Positions 27,793-37,458 of a DNA stretch of 64,000 nucleotides are shown here, one piece after another. Below the pieces are notes generated by a model. That model had not been told where the DNA came from. It saw only the letters and a program-made list of their open reading frames with translations, and did no database searches. Origin of the DNA: Labilibacter marinus (lineage in GTDB: Bacteria > Bacteroidota > Bacteroidia > Bacteroidales > Marinilabiliaceae); contig NZ_LXYE02000001.1 in assembly GCF_001659685.2 (NCBI RefSeq), positions 1 to 64,000 of the forward strand, given 5' to 3'. The first letter of the stretch is position 1; each line of letters begins with the position of its first letter. The position numbers were made by a program, and so were the translations under genes.

Positions 27793-30252
27793 TTACTCTG
27801 CAGATAAACTGCAATAAGCAATGATTAAATCGCCCGATTTTGTTTTTCCAAGCAGTTTACAAACGAAGTTGTCTTTCGTAATACCATTGCTGGCACCATT
27901 AAATTCAATGATTAAGTCCTTGCCTTTTTTCTTTGTTTTAAGTACTTTGCATCCTCTGCCGTAGTCAACTTTTTCGCATGCTCCCAATCGTAAACTTTCT
28001 AGTTCGATATCTTTTTGCGCGTTAAAACCGTTTTCAGATTTAATTAGAACTTTGATTTTCTTTGTATCCGAAGTAACCTTTTCCGAGTTAAGCATCTTTA
28101 GCCTTTTATGCACAGTAAGTGGTAAGATAATATTCTTGGAACTATGTTTGTCTTTTGCAAGATCGTTAGCTTTTAGTACGTCAATAACGGCTAAAGAAAG
28201 ATGGGTTGCTCTTCCATATTTGTCTGTTAAAACATGCGGACGCTCAAGTTTATACCAATGTGTACGAGTACCATCCTCGTAACTCGTATTATTAGGTGTA
28301 TATGCAGTTCCAGGGTTAAATTTCCAGTTGATGCCATCAGGAGAACGTAAATATATAGCGCGATAATCCCAGAATGCATTAATCATCATATGATACTGTA
28401 CTTCATCTTTCCAAAGCACAGGGTCTTCATAATTTGAGTTACGATATTTTTCGGGGATGATTGGGTTACCTTGAATAGGACCAGTTTTTATGTGATAGGG
28501 GCCAAGTGGGTCTACTCCCTCGCTCATCATCATAGCGCCTCCTTTGGTAACGAATAAAAATCGCCCGTCGTGCATTTGTACACCAGATAGATTCCTTTCA
28601 AAGCGATAGTATTTATTAGGTTCTTCCAGTTCGGTTTCTTTATTCACTTTCATCACGCCCAAGCGTTTCCAAGGTCCGTTCATAGAAGGAGCAGTGAATA
28701 ATGTTGCTTCCCAGTTAATCAAGGAATACATTATATAGCTACCATCGTTTAGTATTATAATATCTGGATTATGGCCTAAGCCGTCTGCATATAAATAAGC
28801 CTTGTCCTTCTTAACTTTATAAGGGCCAATAGGGTTATCTGATATTGTATGAGCAACGGTTGAACGCGGCCATTCCCAATGTCCTTTAGTTGCATTTGCA
28901 GGCCAACGTGTTATATTCATGTGGTATCTACCATCTTTATCTTTAACAGGACGACCTCCCCAATAACTCCACTCGGGATCTTCAATGCCGTTAAGTATAT
29001 CACGAGGTACAACACCATCAGCACCCCATGTTTCACTAGTCAATTCTTGCAAAATAGGCATGGGCAAAATGAGGTCGCTAAAGGAAGCTCCTGTAACCAT
29101 TTTTGGTTTAGTTTTTAATAGCTCCGAACCCATACTTACATTACCGCTATAATCGTGTGCATAAACTACGTAAGTATTATAAATATCTTTGGTTGGCGTA
29201 AAATCCAAATAAAAATCTTTATTGATATTATGTGCTATCTCTTGCAAATTATTACCATTTTCATCACCTCTATATAATGAGTAATGCTGTACATCATTAT
29301 CCACACTTTTATCCCATGAAATCTTTATTTCAGAATCAAAAAAATCTGCATTAAGTGCTGTAGCGGGGGAGGGTGGGGTAGTATCTATTTTTGCTATAAT
29401 TACTTTATTCGAGGCTCCAGACTCCTCCTTCTCAAACCGTGTAACCACATAGGTGTAATTTATACCATTGATGATGGTTTTATCTATAAAATGGTTTTCA
29501 GTGGTTTCCCCGATTTTTTTATACCCTTCCTTTGGATTAAATTGACGATAGATATAGAACTTGCTTTGGTTCTTGGCCAATTCGTCACTCCAGGTTAATT
29601 GAATCCCAGTTGCTTTAGCTTCAGCATCAAGCGTTGGACCAGCTTTGCTTTTGTCATAGATGCTTATGTTTACATAATGCAGAAACACTTTAATCTCGTC
29701 TTCGGAATAAAAAGTTACTTTAACCATAGGGTGTCCAGCCAAGGCATCTTCTTTATTGAGTATGTAACTTCCATTAAAATGTTCTACTATTTTATCGGAA
29801 CCTATTAGTTTTACTCTATCAGCCAGCGTCTGTTCATGTTCTCCAAAAATTAGGCTTAAGGAAATACTTCCATTACTAGTATATTCTAAATCGGCACCAA
29901 AGCTCCAAAGAAGCAAATCACCTTCTTGCGGATTTTGATAGTTGGGATTAGTGTTTAATACAACGGATTCTGCAATGCCCACATCATTAATACTAAACAT
30001 TGTTCCATGATGAATACCCATTTTGTATTCGCCAAGTCCTTCAACGTTATAGGTTTTCCAAAAAGGAGACTGCTTGGATTGTCGCCAATAACCGTTTACG
30101 GCTTCAAAATTACCATCATTTACATTGGCATGAGGAGCATTGTCGCCTAAAAGAACAATTTGACTGTTTATGCTAAACGCATAGGTCAAGAATAGTAATA
30201 GTGTTAGAAGAGTTTTAATTGGAGCTATGTTTAAATGTAGATTATTAATCAT
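27793..30252 (-). CDS. Secreted GH43-like five-bladed propeller glycosidase with FnIII domains
   Basis: 819 aa. Signal peptide ends near residue 31 (FSINSQ). Residues ~35-200 form a jelly-roll-like domain (NVNDGNFEAVNGYW). Residues ~205-385 form two fibronectin-III domains (PTLDAEAKATGIQLTWSDE; PPSPATALNADFFDSEIKISWDK). Residues ~400-720 read as a GH43/GH117-like propeller: WSYWGGRPVKDKDGRYHM, HTISDNPIGPYK, GHNPDIIILNDGSYIMYS, NYEDPVLWKDEVQYHMM. The rest is a C-terminal beta-sandwich. This fold includes exo-acting arabinosidases, xylosidases and anhydrogalactosidases; I cannot assign the sugar. It is divergent from the membrane-anchored regulator at 30432, which probably controls it (inference). 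Confidence 0.8.
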   Translation of the reverse strand: MINNLHLNIAPIKTLLTLLLFLTYAFSINSQIVLLGDNAPHANVNDGNFEAVNGYWRQSKQSPFWKTYNVEGLGEYKMGIHHGTMFSINDVGIAESVVLNTNPNYQNPQEGDLLLWSFGADLEYTSNGSISLSLIFGEHEQTLADRVKLIGSDKIVEHFNGSYILNKEDALAGHPMVKVTFYSEDEIKVFLHYVNISIYDKSKAGPTLDAEAKATGIQLTWSDELAKNQSKFYIYRQFNPKEGYKKIGETTENHFIDKTIINGINYTYVVTRFEKEESGASNKVIIAKIDTTPPSPATALNADFFDSEIKISWDKSVDNDVQHYSLYRGDENGNNLQEIAHNINKDFYLDFTPTKDIYNTYVVYAHDYSGNVSMGSELLKTKPKMVTGASFSDLILPMPILQELTSETWGADGVVPRDILNGIEDPEWSYWGGRPVKDKDGRYHMNITRWPANATKGHWEWPRSTVAHTISDNPIGPYKVKKDKAYLYADGLGHNPDIIILNDGSYIMYSLINWEATLFTAPSMNGPWKRLGVMKVNKETELEEPNKYYRFERNLSGVQMHDGRFLFVTKGGAMMMSEGVDPLGPYHIKTGPIQGNPIIPEKYRNSNYEDPVLWKDEVQYHMMINAFWDYRAIYLRSPDGINWKFNPGTAYTPNNTSYEDGTRTHWYKLERPHVLTDKYGRATHLSLAVIDVLKANDLAKDKHSSKNIILPLTVHKRLKMLNSEKVTSDTKKIKVLIKSENGFNAQKDIELESLRLGACEKVDYGRGCKVLKTKKKGKDLIIEFNGASNGITKDNFVCKLLGKTKSGDLIIAYCSLSAE

Positions 30253-30431
30253 GGTTGTTTTATCTGGATATTTAAAATGGGAAATTACTTAAATTATTTT
30301 TTGAGGATTGCACATAAGCTCTAAAACAACGTTGATTAGCTGTTAAAATTTGGGTTAAATTAAATTAACACCCCTTATAAACCGTGGAATACCTCCTTTT
30401 GAGAGATGTCTTTTTTTCGTATTTTGTCGCT

Positions 30432-31619
30432 ATGTCAGCAAAAGAAAAAAACGATATTATTCTTCCATATTTAAGTCGTGTCTGCGAAAATAGGGCTTTT
30501 GAAAAGTCACCACGTAATGTCAGGCTCCTGAAATTTTTAGTGGATCAGAGTCTACAAGGTAAAGATGTGAACGAATATGTGATAGGACTCGAGCTTTTTG
30601 CAGATAATTATGATCCGGATAAAAATGATAGTAAAGTGAGGGTTTATATGTATAACCTCAGAAAAAAGCTTTACGAATATTATCATTCCGACGGAAAAAA
30701 TGACGCTATTAAATTTTCGATTGATAAGGGCCAATACAACTTAAGGTATGAGGAAAAGGAAAAAGAGTTGTTGGATGATAAAGGCCAAGGGATGGCGATT
30801 TTTTTTAATAAGCATAAAAATATATTGCTAAGTCTTGTCCTGTTATTGGTGCTGATAAGCGCCCTGTTTATTTGGGTATTTAAGTATAGTTCGGAACAAA
30901 AGTATTGCTGGTCTGAGTTTTTTGTTGAAGAAGCCAATAACATTTGTGTGATAGCTGATCAGGTAATTTGCTGGCAACCATTAGGAGATAGAGTAGATCC
31001 TCGAATCAATGAGCATATCAATAGTGAAGCCGATTTTATTACATATAAACAAAAACATCCTGAAGATTCTATCCGATTAGCTAATTATAGTTTGTATTCT
31101 AAAATGGCACCATTTGCAATTAAGGATTTAAATAGTTGGTTTATTGAGCATGGCAGTGATTTTGCTTTACGGCAAGAGAGTCGCTTTGATTTGGAAGAGT
31201 TGCGCAATCATAATGTGGTATATATTGGTCAGTTTAAAACGATGACTACCTCAAAGTCCGTTTTTTTAAAGGATAGTAAAAAGTTTAAAGTCCGATATAA
31301 ACCACACGGTTTTATTTATCAGGAAGGAGACTTGAAAAAGACGTATATACCTAATAATTATCCTAATATTCAGACTGAGTATGCTATGGTATCATATATG
31401 AAACTGAGTAGTGGAAAAAAAGGTTTATACTTTGTTTCGAATAATGATATTGGAGTAATGGCTACGGTAAACAAGTTTACAAATAAAGACTGGATGGTAG
31501 ATTTTTATACCAATTTATCTTCTGAAGATAGTTACTTTAATGCTTTATTTGAAGTTAACGGCCTGCAACGAACAGAGATTAGTTGTGAGTTGATTCATTT
31601 TGAAGAGATTAATTATTAA
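30432..31619 (+). CDS. Membrane-anchored one-component winged-helix-like regulator
   Basis: 395 aa from the ATG at 30432; a GTG at 30384 would add 16 residues. Residues ~10-105 match the cytoplasmic DNA-binding-like domain found at the N-terminus of some adenylate-cyclase and ToxR-type proteins: LLKFLVDQSLQGKDVNEYVIGLELFADNYDPDKNDSKVRV followed by LRKKLYEYY. One transmembrane helix (ILLSLVLLLVLISALFIWVF, ~125-147 of the shorter form) separates it from a ~245-residue periplasmic domain that I do not recognise. This is a ToxR/CadC-like arrangement of outside sensing and inside DNA binding. It is divergent from the GH43-like gene (about 180 bp between the start codons). Confidence 0.75.
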   Translation: MSAKEKNDIILPYLSRVCENRAFEKSPRNVRLLKFLVDQSLQGKDVNEYVIGLELFADNYDPDKNDSKVRVYMYNLRKKLYEYYHSDGKNDAIKFSIDKGQYNLRYEEKEKELLDDKGQGMAIFFNKHKNILLSLVLLLVLISALFIWVFKYSSEQKYCWSEFFVEEANNICVIADQVICWQPLGDRVDPRINEHINSEADFITYKQKHPEDSIRLANYSLYSKMAPFAIKDLNSWFIEHGSDFALRQESRFDLEELRNHNVVYIGQFKTMTTSKSVFLKDSKKFKVRYKPHGFIYQEGDLKKTYIPNNYPNIQTEYAMVSYMKLSSGKKGLYFVSNNDIGVMATVNKFTNKDWMVDFYTNLSSEDSYFNALFEVNGLQRTEISCELIHFEEINY

Positions 31620-31627
31620 TCTCTTTC

Positions 31628-33256
31628 TTAACTCGAAGAGTCTTGATTTAGTTGTAAACGCGCAATTCGTCTCCCTAGAGAATGCAATCTAACAGTTAGC
31701 TCTACAATCTCCGATTCAAATCGGATGATCGCTATTCTATTAGCATCTTGTTTTGATAAGCGATCGATTAAATGATTCTTTAATTCAAAGGCATGCTTTT
31801 TTAAAGGCTTTTTGCTTTCCATCACTAGTTTGGCCAACTGTGTATTGTTATTGTAATATGCCTCAAAACTAACGGCTAATGCGTTAATGCTTTGCTGATA
31901 AATTCTATTAAACATAGCTTTGGTTTCATCACTAATAGGAAGATCGTAATTGCTTCGATGTTCTGCTGCCTCTACCATATCCGTGGTTACTACATCTGCT
32001 GCAGCTTCCAAAATATTAGTAATTTCCATTTGATGTTTAATACGCTTCGATTCTTTTTTTTTCAACTGTTCTTGTTGTAACTGCTGTAGGTACGATAATA
32101 TTTGTGTTTGGCGAAAGTCAATTTTTTTATCCGATTTTCTTAATGCTTCAAGGTCACTCATAGAGCCCGTAAAAATGGTATCCAAACCAGTTTTAAATAT
32201 CATTTCAGTATTCTTAGATAGCTTTTTTAATTCTTTATCTACCAACTCAATAGCCATGGATGGGTTTTGAAGGTAGTAATTGTTTAATAATAAAATTTCC
32301 TTTTCTTGCTCCGACTTTTTTACAGGAACTAACTTGGTTATCAATTTAGCTATAGGTTTAGTAAAGCCAATGAGCAGAAAGGCATTACTCACATTAAAAA
32401 TGGTATGTGCATTTGCTATTTGTCGGGCTATATCTTTAGGTGTTATCTCCGTGGTAATTTCTGCTAATTGTGGAATAAACCAAACCCATAATATTGCGCC
32501 TATAACCTTAAAGAAAATATGAGCCATGGCTACTTGCATAGCTGCACGAGGTTTACCAATGGCCGAAAGAAATGCGGTAACACAGGTTCCAATATTGGCT
32601 CCAATAATGATAGAAATTCCCCCTTGCGTGGATATTAACCCTTGCGATGCCAATACAATAACAATACCGGTGGTGGCTGACGAACTCTGCACCAAAGCAG
32701 TAAACGCTGCGCCTATTAATATACCGTAAATAGGGTGACTCAGGTTTTGCATGGTTTCTAAAAAGGGAGGGTAGGATTTTAGGGGATGCATACCTTCGCT
32801 CATTATATTCATGCCCAGAAAAATTAAGCCCAGACCTACAAATATTTTACCTATTTCACGATGCGATTTTTTATTGGAGATAAGATGAATCAAATATCCT
32901 ACAATAACCAGAAAAAGAGCAATTTTAGTAACCTTAAAAGCTATAATTTGTGCAGTAATAGTTGTGCCAATATTGGCACCCAGTATTACTCCAAGCGTAC
33001 TTTCAAAGGTCATAATACCAGCAGAAACAAAACCAACGGCCAATACTGTTGTAACAGATGAAGATTGAATAACAGCCGTAATACCCGTTCCTGCAACCAT
33101 AGCCTTCCAGCGATTAGAGGTCATTCGGTGTAAAAAAGCTTTAAGCTGATTACCCGCCGATGACTTTAACGATTTCGTCATTACATCCATCCCAAATAAG
33201 AATAGCGCCAAGCCTCCCAATAGCTGGTATATCAATATCCACCAATCAATCATCAT
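31628..33256 (-). CDS. Na/Pi cotransporter family protein with PhoU-like tail
   Basis: 542 aa. The N-terminal ~320 residues are an inner-membrane NptA/YjbB-type transporter with two inverted repeats, each bearing a QSSS motif (ITAVIQSSSVTTVL and FTALVQSSSATTGI) and GANIGT signatures (GVILGANIGTTITA; SIIIGANIGTCVTA). The C-terminal ~200 residues form a PhoU-like helical domain (ELVDKELKKLSKNTEMIFK). The family exports or cotransports phosphate with sodium. It converges on the winged-helix regulator with a 8-bp gap and is unrelated in function to the glycan genes. Length and architecture are normal. Confidence 0.93.
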   Translation of the reverse strand: MMIDWWILIYQLLGGLALFLFGMDVMTKSLKSSAGNQLKAFLHRMTSNRWKAMVAGTGITAVIQSSSVTTVLAVGFVSAGIMTFESTLGVILGANIGTTITAQIIAFKVTKIALFLVIVGYLIHLISNKKSHREIGKIFVGLGLIFLGMNIMSEGMHPLKSYPPFLETMQNLSHPIYGILIGAAFTALVQSSSATTGIVIVLASQGLISTQGGISIIIGANIGTCVTAFLSAIGKPRAAMQVAMAHIFFKVIGAILWVWFIPQLAEITTEITPKDIARQIANAHTIFNVSNAFLLIGFTKPIAKLITKLVPVKKSEQEKEILLLNNYYLQNPSMAIELVDKELKKLSKNTEMIFKTGLDTIFTGSMSDLEALRKSDKKIDFRQTQILSYLQQLQQEQLKKKESKRIKHQMEITNILEAAADVVTTDMVEAAEHRSNYDLPISDETKAMFNRIYQQSINALAVSFEAYYNNNTQLAKLVMESKKPLKKHAFELKNHLIDRLSKQDANRIAIIRFESEIVELTVRLHSLGRRIARLQLNQDSSS

Positions 33257-33595
33257 AAAGTATTGTCCAAATGCGTTATGTTTACAAAATACAAATTAAA
33301 AATTATTTCCTATAGGATATATGATATTTGTTGGTGCAACAGCAATAAGAGCCAATAATCATTGGGCAATGATAGGTATTCCTACTTTACCTTCTTTTTT
33401 TAAGTACAAATGCAAGGCGTTATGCCAAAGATGGGGAATTCCAAAAATAAAGGATTGTAAATAGCTATATCCAAATATTGGCTTTAATGTGCAATGTTTA
33501 ATTTGAGTATGGTGAGAATATGATTGGGAGCTGTATTGCAAAGATTCGGTATTTATCACCTAATAATTGGTTGAAATAAATTATCAAGGCATAAA
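33257..33595. other. Intergenic region with no supported gene
   Basis: About 340 bp between the transporter start and the ferredoxin terminator. A 66-codon minus-strand frame at 33359-33559 has no family resemblance or ribosome site and is not called. Confidence 0.45.
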
Positions 33596-33622
33596 AAAAG
33601 CGAAGCTATGAACTCCGCTTTT
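33594..33622 (-). terminator. Hairpin terminator of the BFD-like gene
   Basis: The stem aaaagcgaag / ctccgctttt has one mismatch and a short loop, and is followed on the minus strand by TTTATGCC. It lies about 23 bp past the stop. Confidence 0.65.
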
Positions 33623-33644
33623 AATTATCATTTTTTCTCTTGTT

Positions 33645-33875
33645 TTATCCTCCACAGCAAGTGCAGTAGTCTTCAATGCAACCATGTTCGGCTACAATCA
33701 TTGCTTTAATCTCATCTTCGCAGCAAACACCTTTCGGGTTGGTTGTAGCACATCGGTTATCTTTACACGCAGCTGTAATCCAGCGAATATCTTCAATAGA
33801 TTTAGCACCATCTTTTATTACTTTCGCCAAGGTTTCTCTATCCACATTTCCGCAGTAACAAACAATATCTGACAT
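33645..33875 (-). CDS. BFD-like [2Fe-2S] ferredoxin domain protein
   Basis: 76 aa, cytoplasmic. It begins MSDIVCYCGNVDRETLAKVIKDG and has the CxC ... C-x-x-x-x-C pattern of bacterioferritin-associated-ferredoxin-like (2Fe-2S) domains (CYC, AACKDNRC). Further Cys pairs follow: GVCCED, CIEDYCTCC. The C-terminal CTCCGG adds extra cysteines beyond the basic four. Such stand-alone domains bind an iron-sulfur cluster and act in iron storage or electron transfer. It is monocistronic with its own terminator, upstream of no partner gene. Confidence 0.82.
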   Translation of the reverse strand: MSDIVCYCGNVDRETLAKVIKDGAKSIEDIRWITAACKDNRCATTNPKGVCCEDEIKAMIVAEHGCIEDYCTCCGG

Positions 33876-33962
33876 TATAATCCTTTTTTATTTTGAGCTG
33901 ATAAAAGTAAAACTTATTTTCTTAGGGCAAGACATAAAAAATATAGTTTTGGAATATTTCTT

Positions 33963-34817
33963 CTATTCTAGCTTCCAAGTTCTAATCCATTCATATTTAG
34001 TAGTGCGTTGCTCCCATGTTCCACTTTCCACTATGCCACCATCTTCAGGAATCGGGTTCCAGCTATACGTTTCTATTGCCATGTGTAAGTAGGCTGGATT
34101 ATCCCATTCTACCTTAGGATTGATAGAGTATTGATATTCGCCATCTAAAAAGAATTGAATTTCTTTGGGAGATTTCCACCAAGCGGCATATATGTAATAA
34201 CGTGCATAGTTAGGTTCCTTTAGTTTGCTTGCATTTTGCAATTGTAATTTCTCAGCACATGCAGTATGGCGATGTATAGCGTTAGAATGGAAGATACTGT
34301 CCCAACCTTTTGACCAAGGTTCAGATAATTCGGTGGTTCTGCCGACACATTCTTGAATATCTGTTTCTAGCTTCTTTTTGCAATTATATTTAGTCATTAA
34401 CCAAAAGGTAGATGACATTACTGTAGCATTGGCTTTCATCTTACATTCAAAATACCATCCAACATTACCTGGTTTTAAAGATCGAATAATAGCACCTTGA
34501 TGGGTAAAGTTTTTTCCATTAATGGTTTGTGGTTGATCCAGTTTACTTACCGTAACATTCATGTTTCCATCATTCACTACAATGTTCTCTTTACGAAATA
34601 AACCAGGAGGGCGACCAATCCAAGCCCAATCGTTTCCAACAGGATCGACTTGCCATTTCGATAAATCCATTTTATCACCTTCAAACTCGTCAGATAAGTT
34701 TTCAACGGGAACCCATTTCTTGTCTGAAGGTTTAGGGTCGTTACCCGATTTAAAAGTAGGTTGAGCACTAATAATGGTAAATAATATGGAGAATGTTATT
34801 GTGAATATTGTTTTCAT
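33963..34817 (-). CDS. GH16 family endo-glycosidase (agarase/porphyranase-like branch)
   Basis: 284 aa. Signal peptide 1-19 (ends IISAQ). A single GH16 jelly roll fills the rest: LSDEFEGDKMDLSKW, the GRPPGLFRKENIVV segment typical of agarase/porphyranase relatives, then the catalytic ExDxxE motif as Glu151-T-Asp153-I-Q-Glu156. The usual EIDxxE form is ETDIQE here. SSTFWLM precedes it and HMAIETYSW follows. GH16 enzymes of this branch cut beta-linked red-algal galactans, but specificity cannot be fixed by eye. It is the last gene of a sulfatase-propeller-GH16 operon (57 bp after the propeller), so all three probably meet the same polymer. No T9SS tail. Confidence 0.88.
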   Translation of the reverse strand: MKTIFTITFSILFTIISAQPTFKSGNDPKPSDKKWVPVENLSDEFEGDKMDLSKWQVDPVGNDWAWIGRPPGLFRKENIVVNDGNMNVTVSKLDQPQTINGKNFTHQGAIIRSLKPGNVGWYFECKMKANATVMSSTFWLMTKYNCKKKLETDIQECVGRTTELSEPWSKGWDSIFHSNAIHRHTACAEKLQLQNASKLKEPNYARYYIYAAWWKSPKEIQFFLDGEYQYSINPKVEWDNPAYLHMAIETYSWNPIPEDGGIVESGTWEQRTTKYEWIRTWKLE

Positions 34818-34874
34818 AGGATATAGTTATTTGTATTAGTGATTACACTGAATAATAAATTTACCATTTTTCTT

Positions 34875-37436
34875 TTACTTCTCCGACCAGCCATTCTTGG
34901 TTCCTTTTAAATAACCAATAGCCCAGCCACTTCCTTTTTGAGAGCTCCAAAAAATATCTTCGCGATAAGGGTCTGGTTTAAAATCTACTATTCTATCCTG
35001 CTGTCCTAAATTATTATTGATTTTATTCCAAGTTTTTCCACCGTCCATAGACACATATGCACCAGGGTTTAACCTCTTGTTCGCATCTTTAGTTTTAGGA
35101 GGAAGTGCTGCACAAACGGTTATAATATCAGGGTTAATAGGGGAGGGTTCGCATTGCCAGATAAATGGCAAGTCAAATATCTTTTCCCACTTTTTACCAC
35201 CATCTTTACTGCGCCAAGCACCACCACCAGCATCTGTGGCTTGTTCATTACCGCACGAAATATAAATATGCTGGTTGTTTCTATCCACATAAACGTTATT
35301 GACAGATTGTATTGTAGAAGGAATGTTTACTTTTTTCCAATTTAAACCTTTGTCAATTGATTTATATAAAGCACCGTTTTTATCGTTAGCTGCAGCATAT
35401 AAAATTGCAGGGTTTTTAGGATCCATCATCACACGTCGTATACTGACATTGGCATGAAAGCCATTGTTGCTGAGTTCCCAATTTTTGCCTCCATCGGTAG
35501 AACGGTAAAAACCATAATCTCCTTTAGTCAGTTTTTTAGCATATGGTCCAGCCACCTCAGAAATAGGATTTCTTGTTGCACAGAAATACATATTATCTGG
35601 GGTGATAGGGTCGATGATTAATGAGTTTTGAAATACCAAACGCTGGTGCATTGGGACATCTGCATCAAAAATGGTAGAAATGTTTTTCCATGTTTTTCCT
35701 CCATCGATTGACTTACGTAGTTTTCCTCTGTTCTCTTGGCGATAAGATAAAAAATAGATGATGTCTGGATTTTGCGGATGAATCGCTACTGAACTTGCAG
35801 AGTGCGAACCTCCATGATGAATTTGTCCATCTAATTGCTCTACAGCAACAGCCATTTTATCTGGGTAGTTACCTAAGGGTGCCGTTTGCCATAAACCGTG
35901 CTCTCCGCTGCACATCAAATATCTATCCTTCTTTCCTGTCTCTAGTAACATCAAACGGCCTGGTAGGTTACTATCGCCACGACCTACCCAATGATTGCAG
36001 CCAGGCTCAGTTTCGTTATCATCAATTTGCTCCCAGGATTTGCCTCCATTTTTAGATTGGAGAACTTGTTGGTCCAAGCAAATATACGCTGTTCCATCTA
36101 TGCTAAGCTCTAAAAAACGATTACCCCAAGTTTCTTCTCTTCGGTCCATTTCTGGTTGAAGATGTGCGAAAGTGGTATTGGTGCCAATCGGGTTATTTCT
36201 CGATTTCCAATACGCATTATCCTTGCCCTCAATCCAGTATTTTCCTTCTCTGGCTGCTGCTATCCATGTTTTACCTCCATCGTTACTTTTCCATGCTCCG
36301 CCAGGTAAAAAAGATTTATCGTGTTTATTATTGTGCGATAGGTAGATTTCGTTTTTATTCAGCGGGTTAACCTGAATTCGATGCCAAACATCAAATGCTT
36401 TAGTGGGTAATTCAGGATGTTTCTGTTGAATGCTTTTAGTATTCGATTGAAACCAAAATGCTAAAGAATTCCAATATTTATTGCGCAGGATGTTACTGCT
36501 TATTTCGTTCATATCTACCGCTAAATTGCCAGATATATTTTGCCAACTTGCTCCATGGTCAGTACTCTTAAAAACACCACCTTGCACACTTACCGTTTTT
36601 CTATCTGCCTCAAAAGCGGTTTGCTCTAACAAGTAAAGGATAAATTCTTTTGAGTCTGTATCATAAAAGTAATCTAAATCGCGCGGACGATTAACGGGCA
36701 GTCCTTGCGCACTGGATTTCCATGTTTTTCCTTGGTTGGTACTTCGAAACAAACCTTTGCTGGTAGCTGCAATAATTACTTTCGAATCAGTTGGGGCTAT
36801 AGCAATACGACCTACATCCAGATTTTCAAAATCTCCAATTATAACTTTGTTCCAGGTTTTACCTTTGTTGGTACTTTTGTAAATGCCGTTATTTTTAAAG
36901 TTACGAGTCTGCCCATCTTTAAAGCGATGATTGGCTTTTACATTCCAAAAGTCTCCAGGACCTACATACCAGTTATTGTCATTGGAAGGGTCTACCACAA
37001 TATCGGCAGACCGTCCTTTAAACTTATACGTTTCTTTCCAACTTTTACCAGTATCCTTGGTTATAAATAGGGTGCCACTTCCTGTGATGGCATATCCAAA
37101 CGCTGGGTTCTGGTGTGAGAATTCAAATTTGCGCACACGAGCCAAATCTTTACCTATTCCGTCGCAATCCTTCATGGTATGCCATGATTTACCAGCATCC
37201 CATGAGCCATAAGTGTTATACATATCCGGCGACATCATAATTACATTGGGGTCTGTTGGGTGACACCAAAACTCTTCGCAATACCCAGACATTCCGGGCC
37301 CTACTTGTCTCCATTCAACTAGGTCACTCGATTCAACTTGTTTTGTATGTAACGTGTTAAAATACGCTTTATCTATTTGAGCATGTAAAGTCAGACACAA
37401 TAGAATAATGATGGCACTTAATGTTAATCGTATCAT
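34875..37436 (-). CDS. Secreted Asp-box beta-propeller protein (paralogue 3)
   Basis: 853 aa. Signal peptide 1-19 (ends LHAQ). The whole mature protein is the paralogue core: ESSDLVEWRQVGPGMSGYCEEFWCHPTDPNVIMMSPDMYNTYG, then about ten Asp-boxes (STNKGKTW, STNQGKTW, STDHGASW, SNDGGKTW, SKNGGKSW, SIDGGKTW, STDGGKNW, SKDGGKKW, SMDGGKTW), ending GSGWAIGYLKGTKNGW. It has no N-terminal extra domain and no T9SS tail, unlike paralogues 1 and 2. Databases usually label such proteins VPS10/sortilin or glycosyl hydrolase BNR repeat; no catalytic residues are established. It sits 22 bp after a sulfatase and 57 bp before the GH16 gene in one operon. Confidence 0.85.
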   Translation of the reverse strand: MIRLTLSAIIILLCLTLHAQIDKAYFNTLHTKQVESSDLVEWRQVGPGMSGYCEEFWCHPTDPNVIMMSPDMYNTYGSWDAGKSWHTMKDCDGIGKDLARVRKFEFSHQNPAFGYAITGSGTLFITKDTGKSWKETYKFKGRSADIVVDPSNDNNWYVGPGDFWNVKANHRFKDGQTRNFKNNGIYKSTNKGKTWNKVIIGDFENLDVGRIAIAPTDSKVIIAATSKGLFRSTNQGKTWKSSAQGLPVNRPRDLDYFYDTDSKEFILYLLEQTAFEADRKTVSVQGGVFKSTDHGASWQNISGNLAVDMNEISSNILRNKYWNSLAFWFQSNTKSIQQKHPELPTKAFDVWHRIQVNPLNKNEIYLSHNNKHDKSFLPGGAWKSNDGGKTWIAAAREGKYWIEGKDNAYWKSRNNPIGTNTTFAHLQPEMDRREETWGNRFLELSIDGTAYICLDQQVLQSKNGGKSWEQIDDNETEPGCNHWVGRGDSNLPGRLMLLETGKKDRYLMCSGEHGLWQTAPLGNYPDKMAVAVEQLDGQIHHGGSHSASSVAIHPQNPDIIYFLSYRQENRGKLRKSIDGGKTWKNISTIFDADVPMHQRLVFQNSLIIDPITPDNMYFCATRNPISEVAGPYAKKLTKGDYGFYRSTDGGKNWELSNNGFHANVSIRRVMMDPKNPAILYAAANDKNGALYKSIDKGLNWKKVNIPSTIQSVNNVYVDRNNQHIYISCGNEQATDAGGGAWRSKDGGKKWEKIFDLPFIWQCEPSPINPDIITVCAALPPKTKDANKRLNPGAYVSMDGGKTWNKINNNLGQQDRIVDFKPDPYREDIFWSSQKGSGWAIGYLKGTKNGWSEK

Positions 37437-37458
37437 TTTATGTAGATTATCTTTTTAT

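Noticed and set aside
33359-33559. 66-codon minus-strand ORF
   Set aside because: No family resemblance, composition like intergenic DNA, no nearby ribosome site or partner gene.
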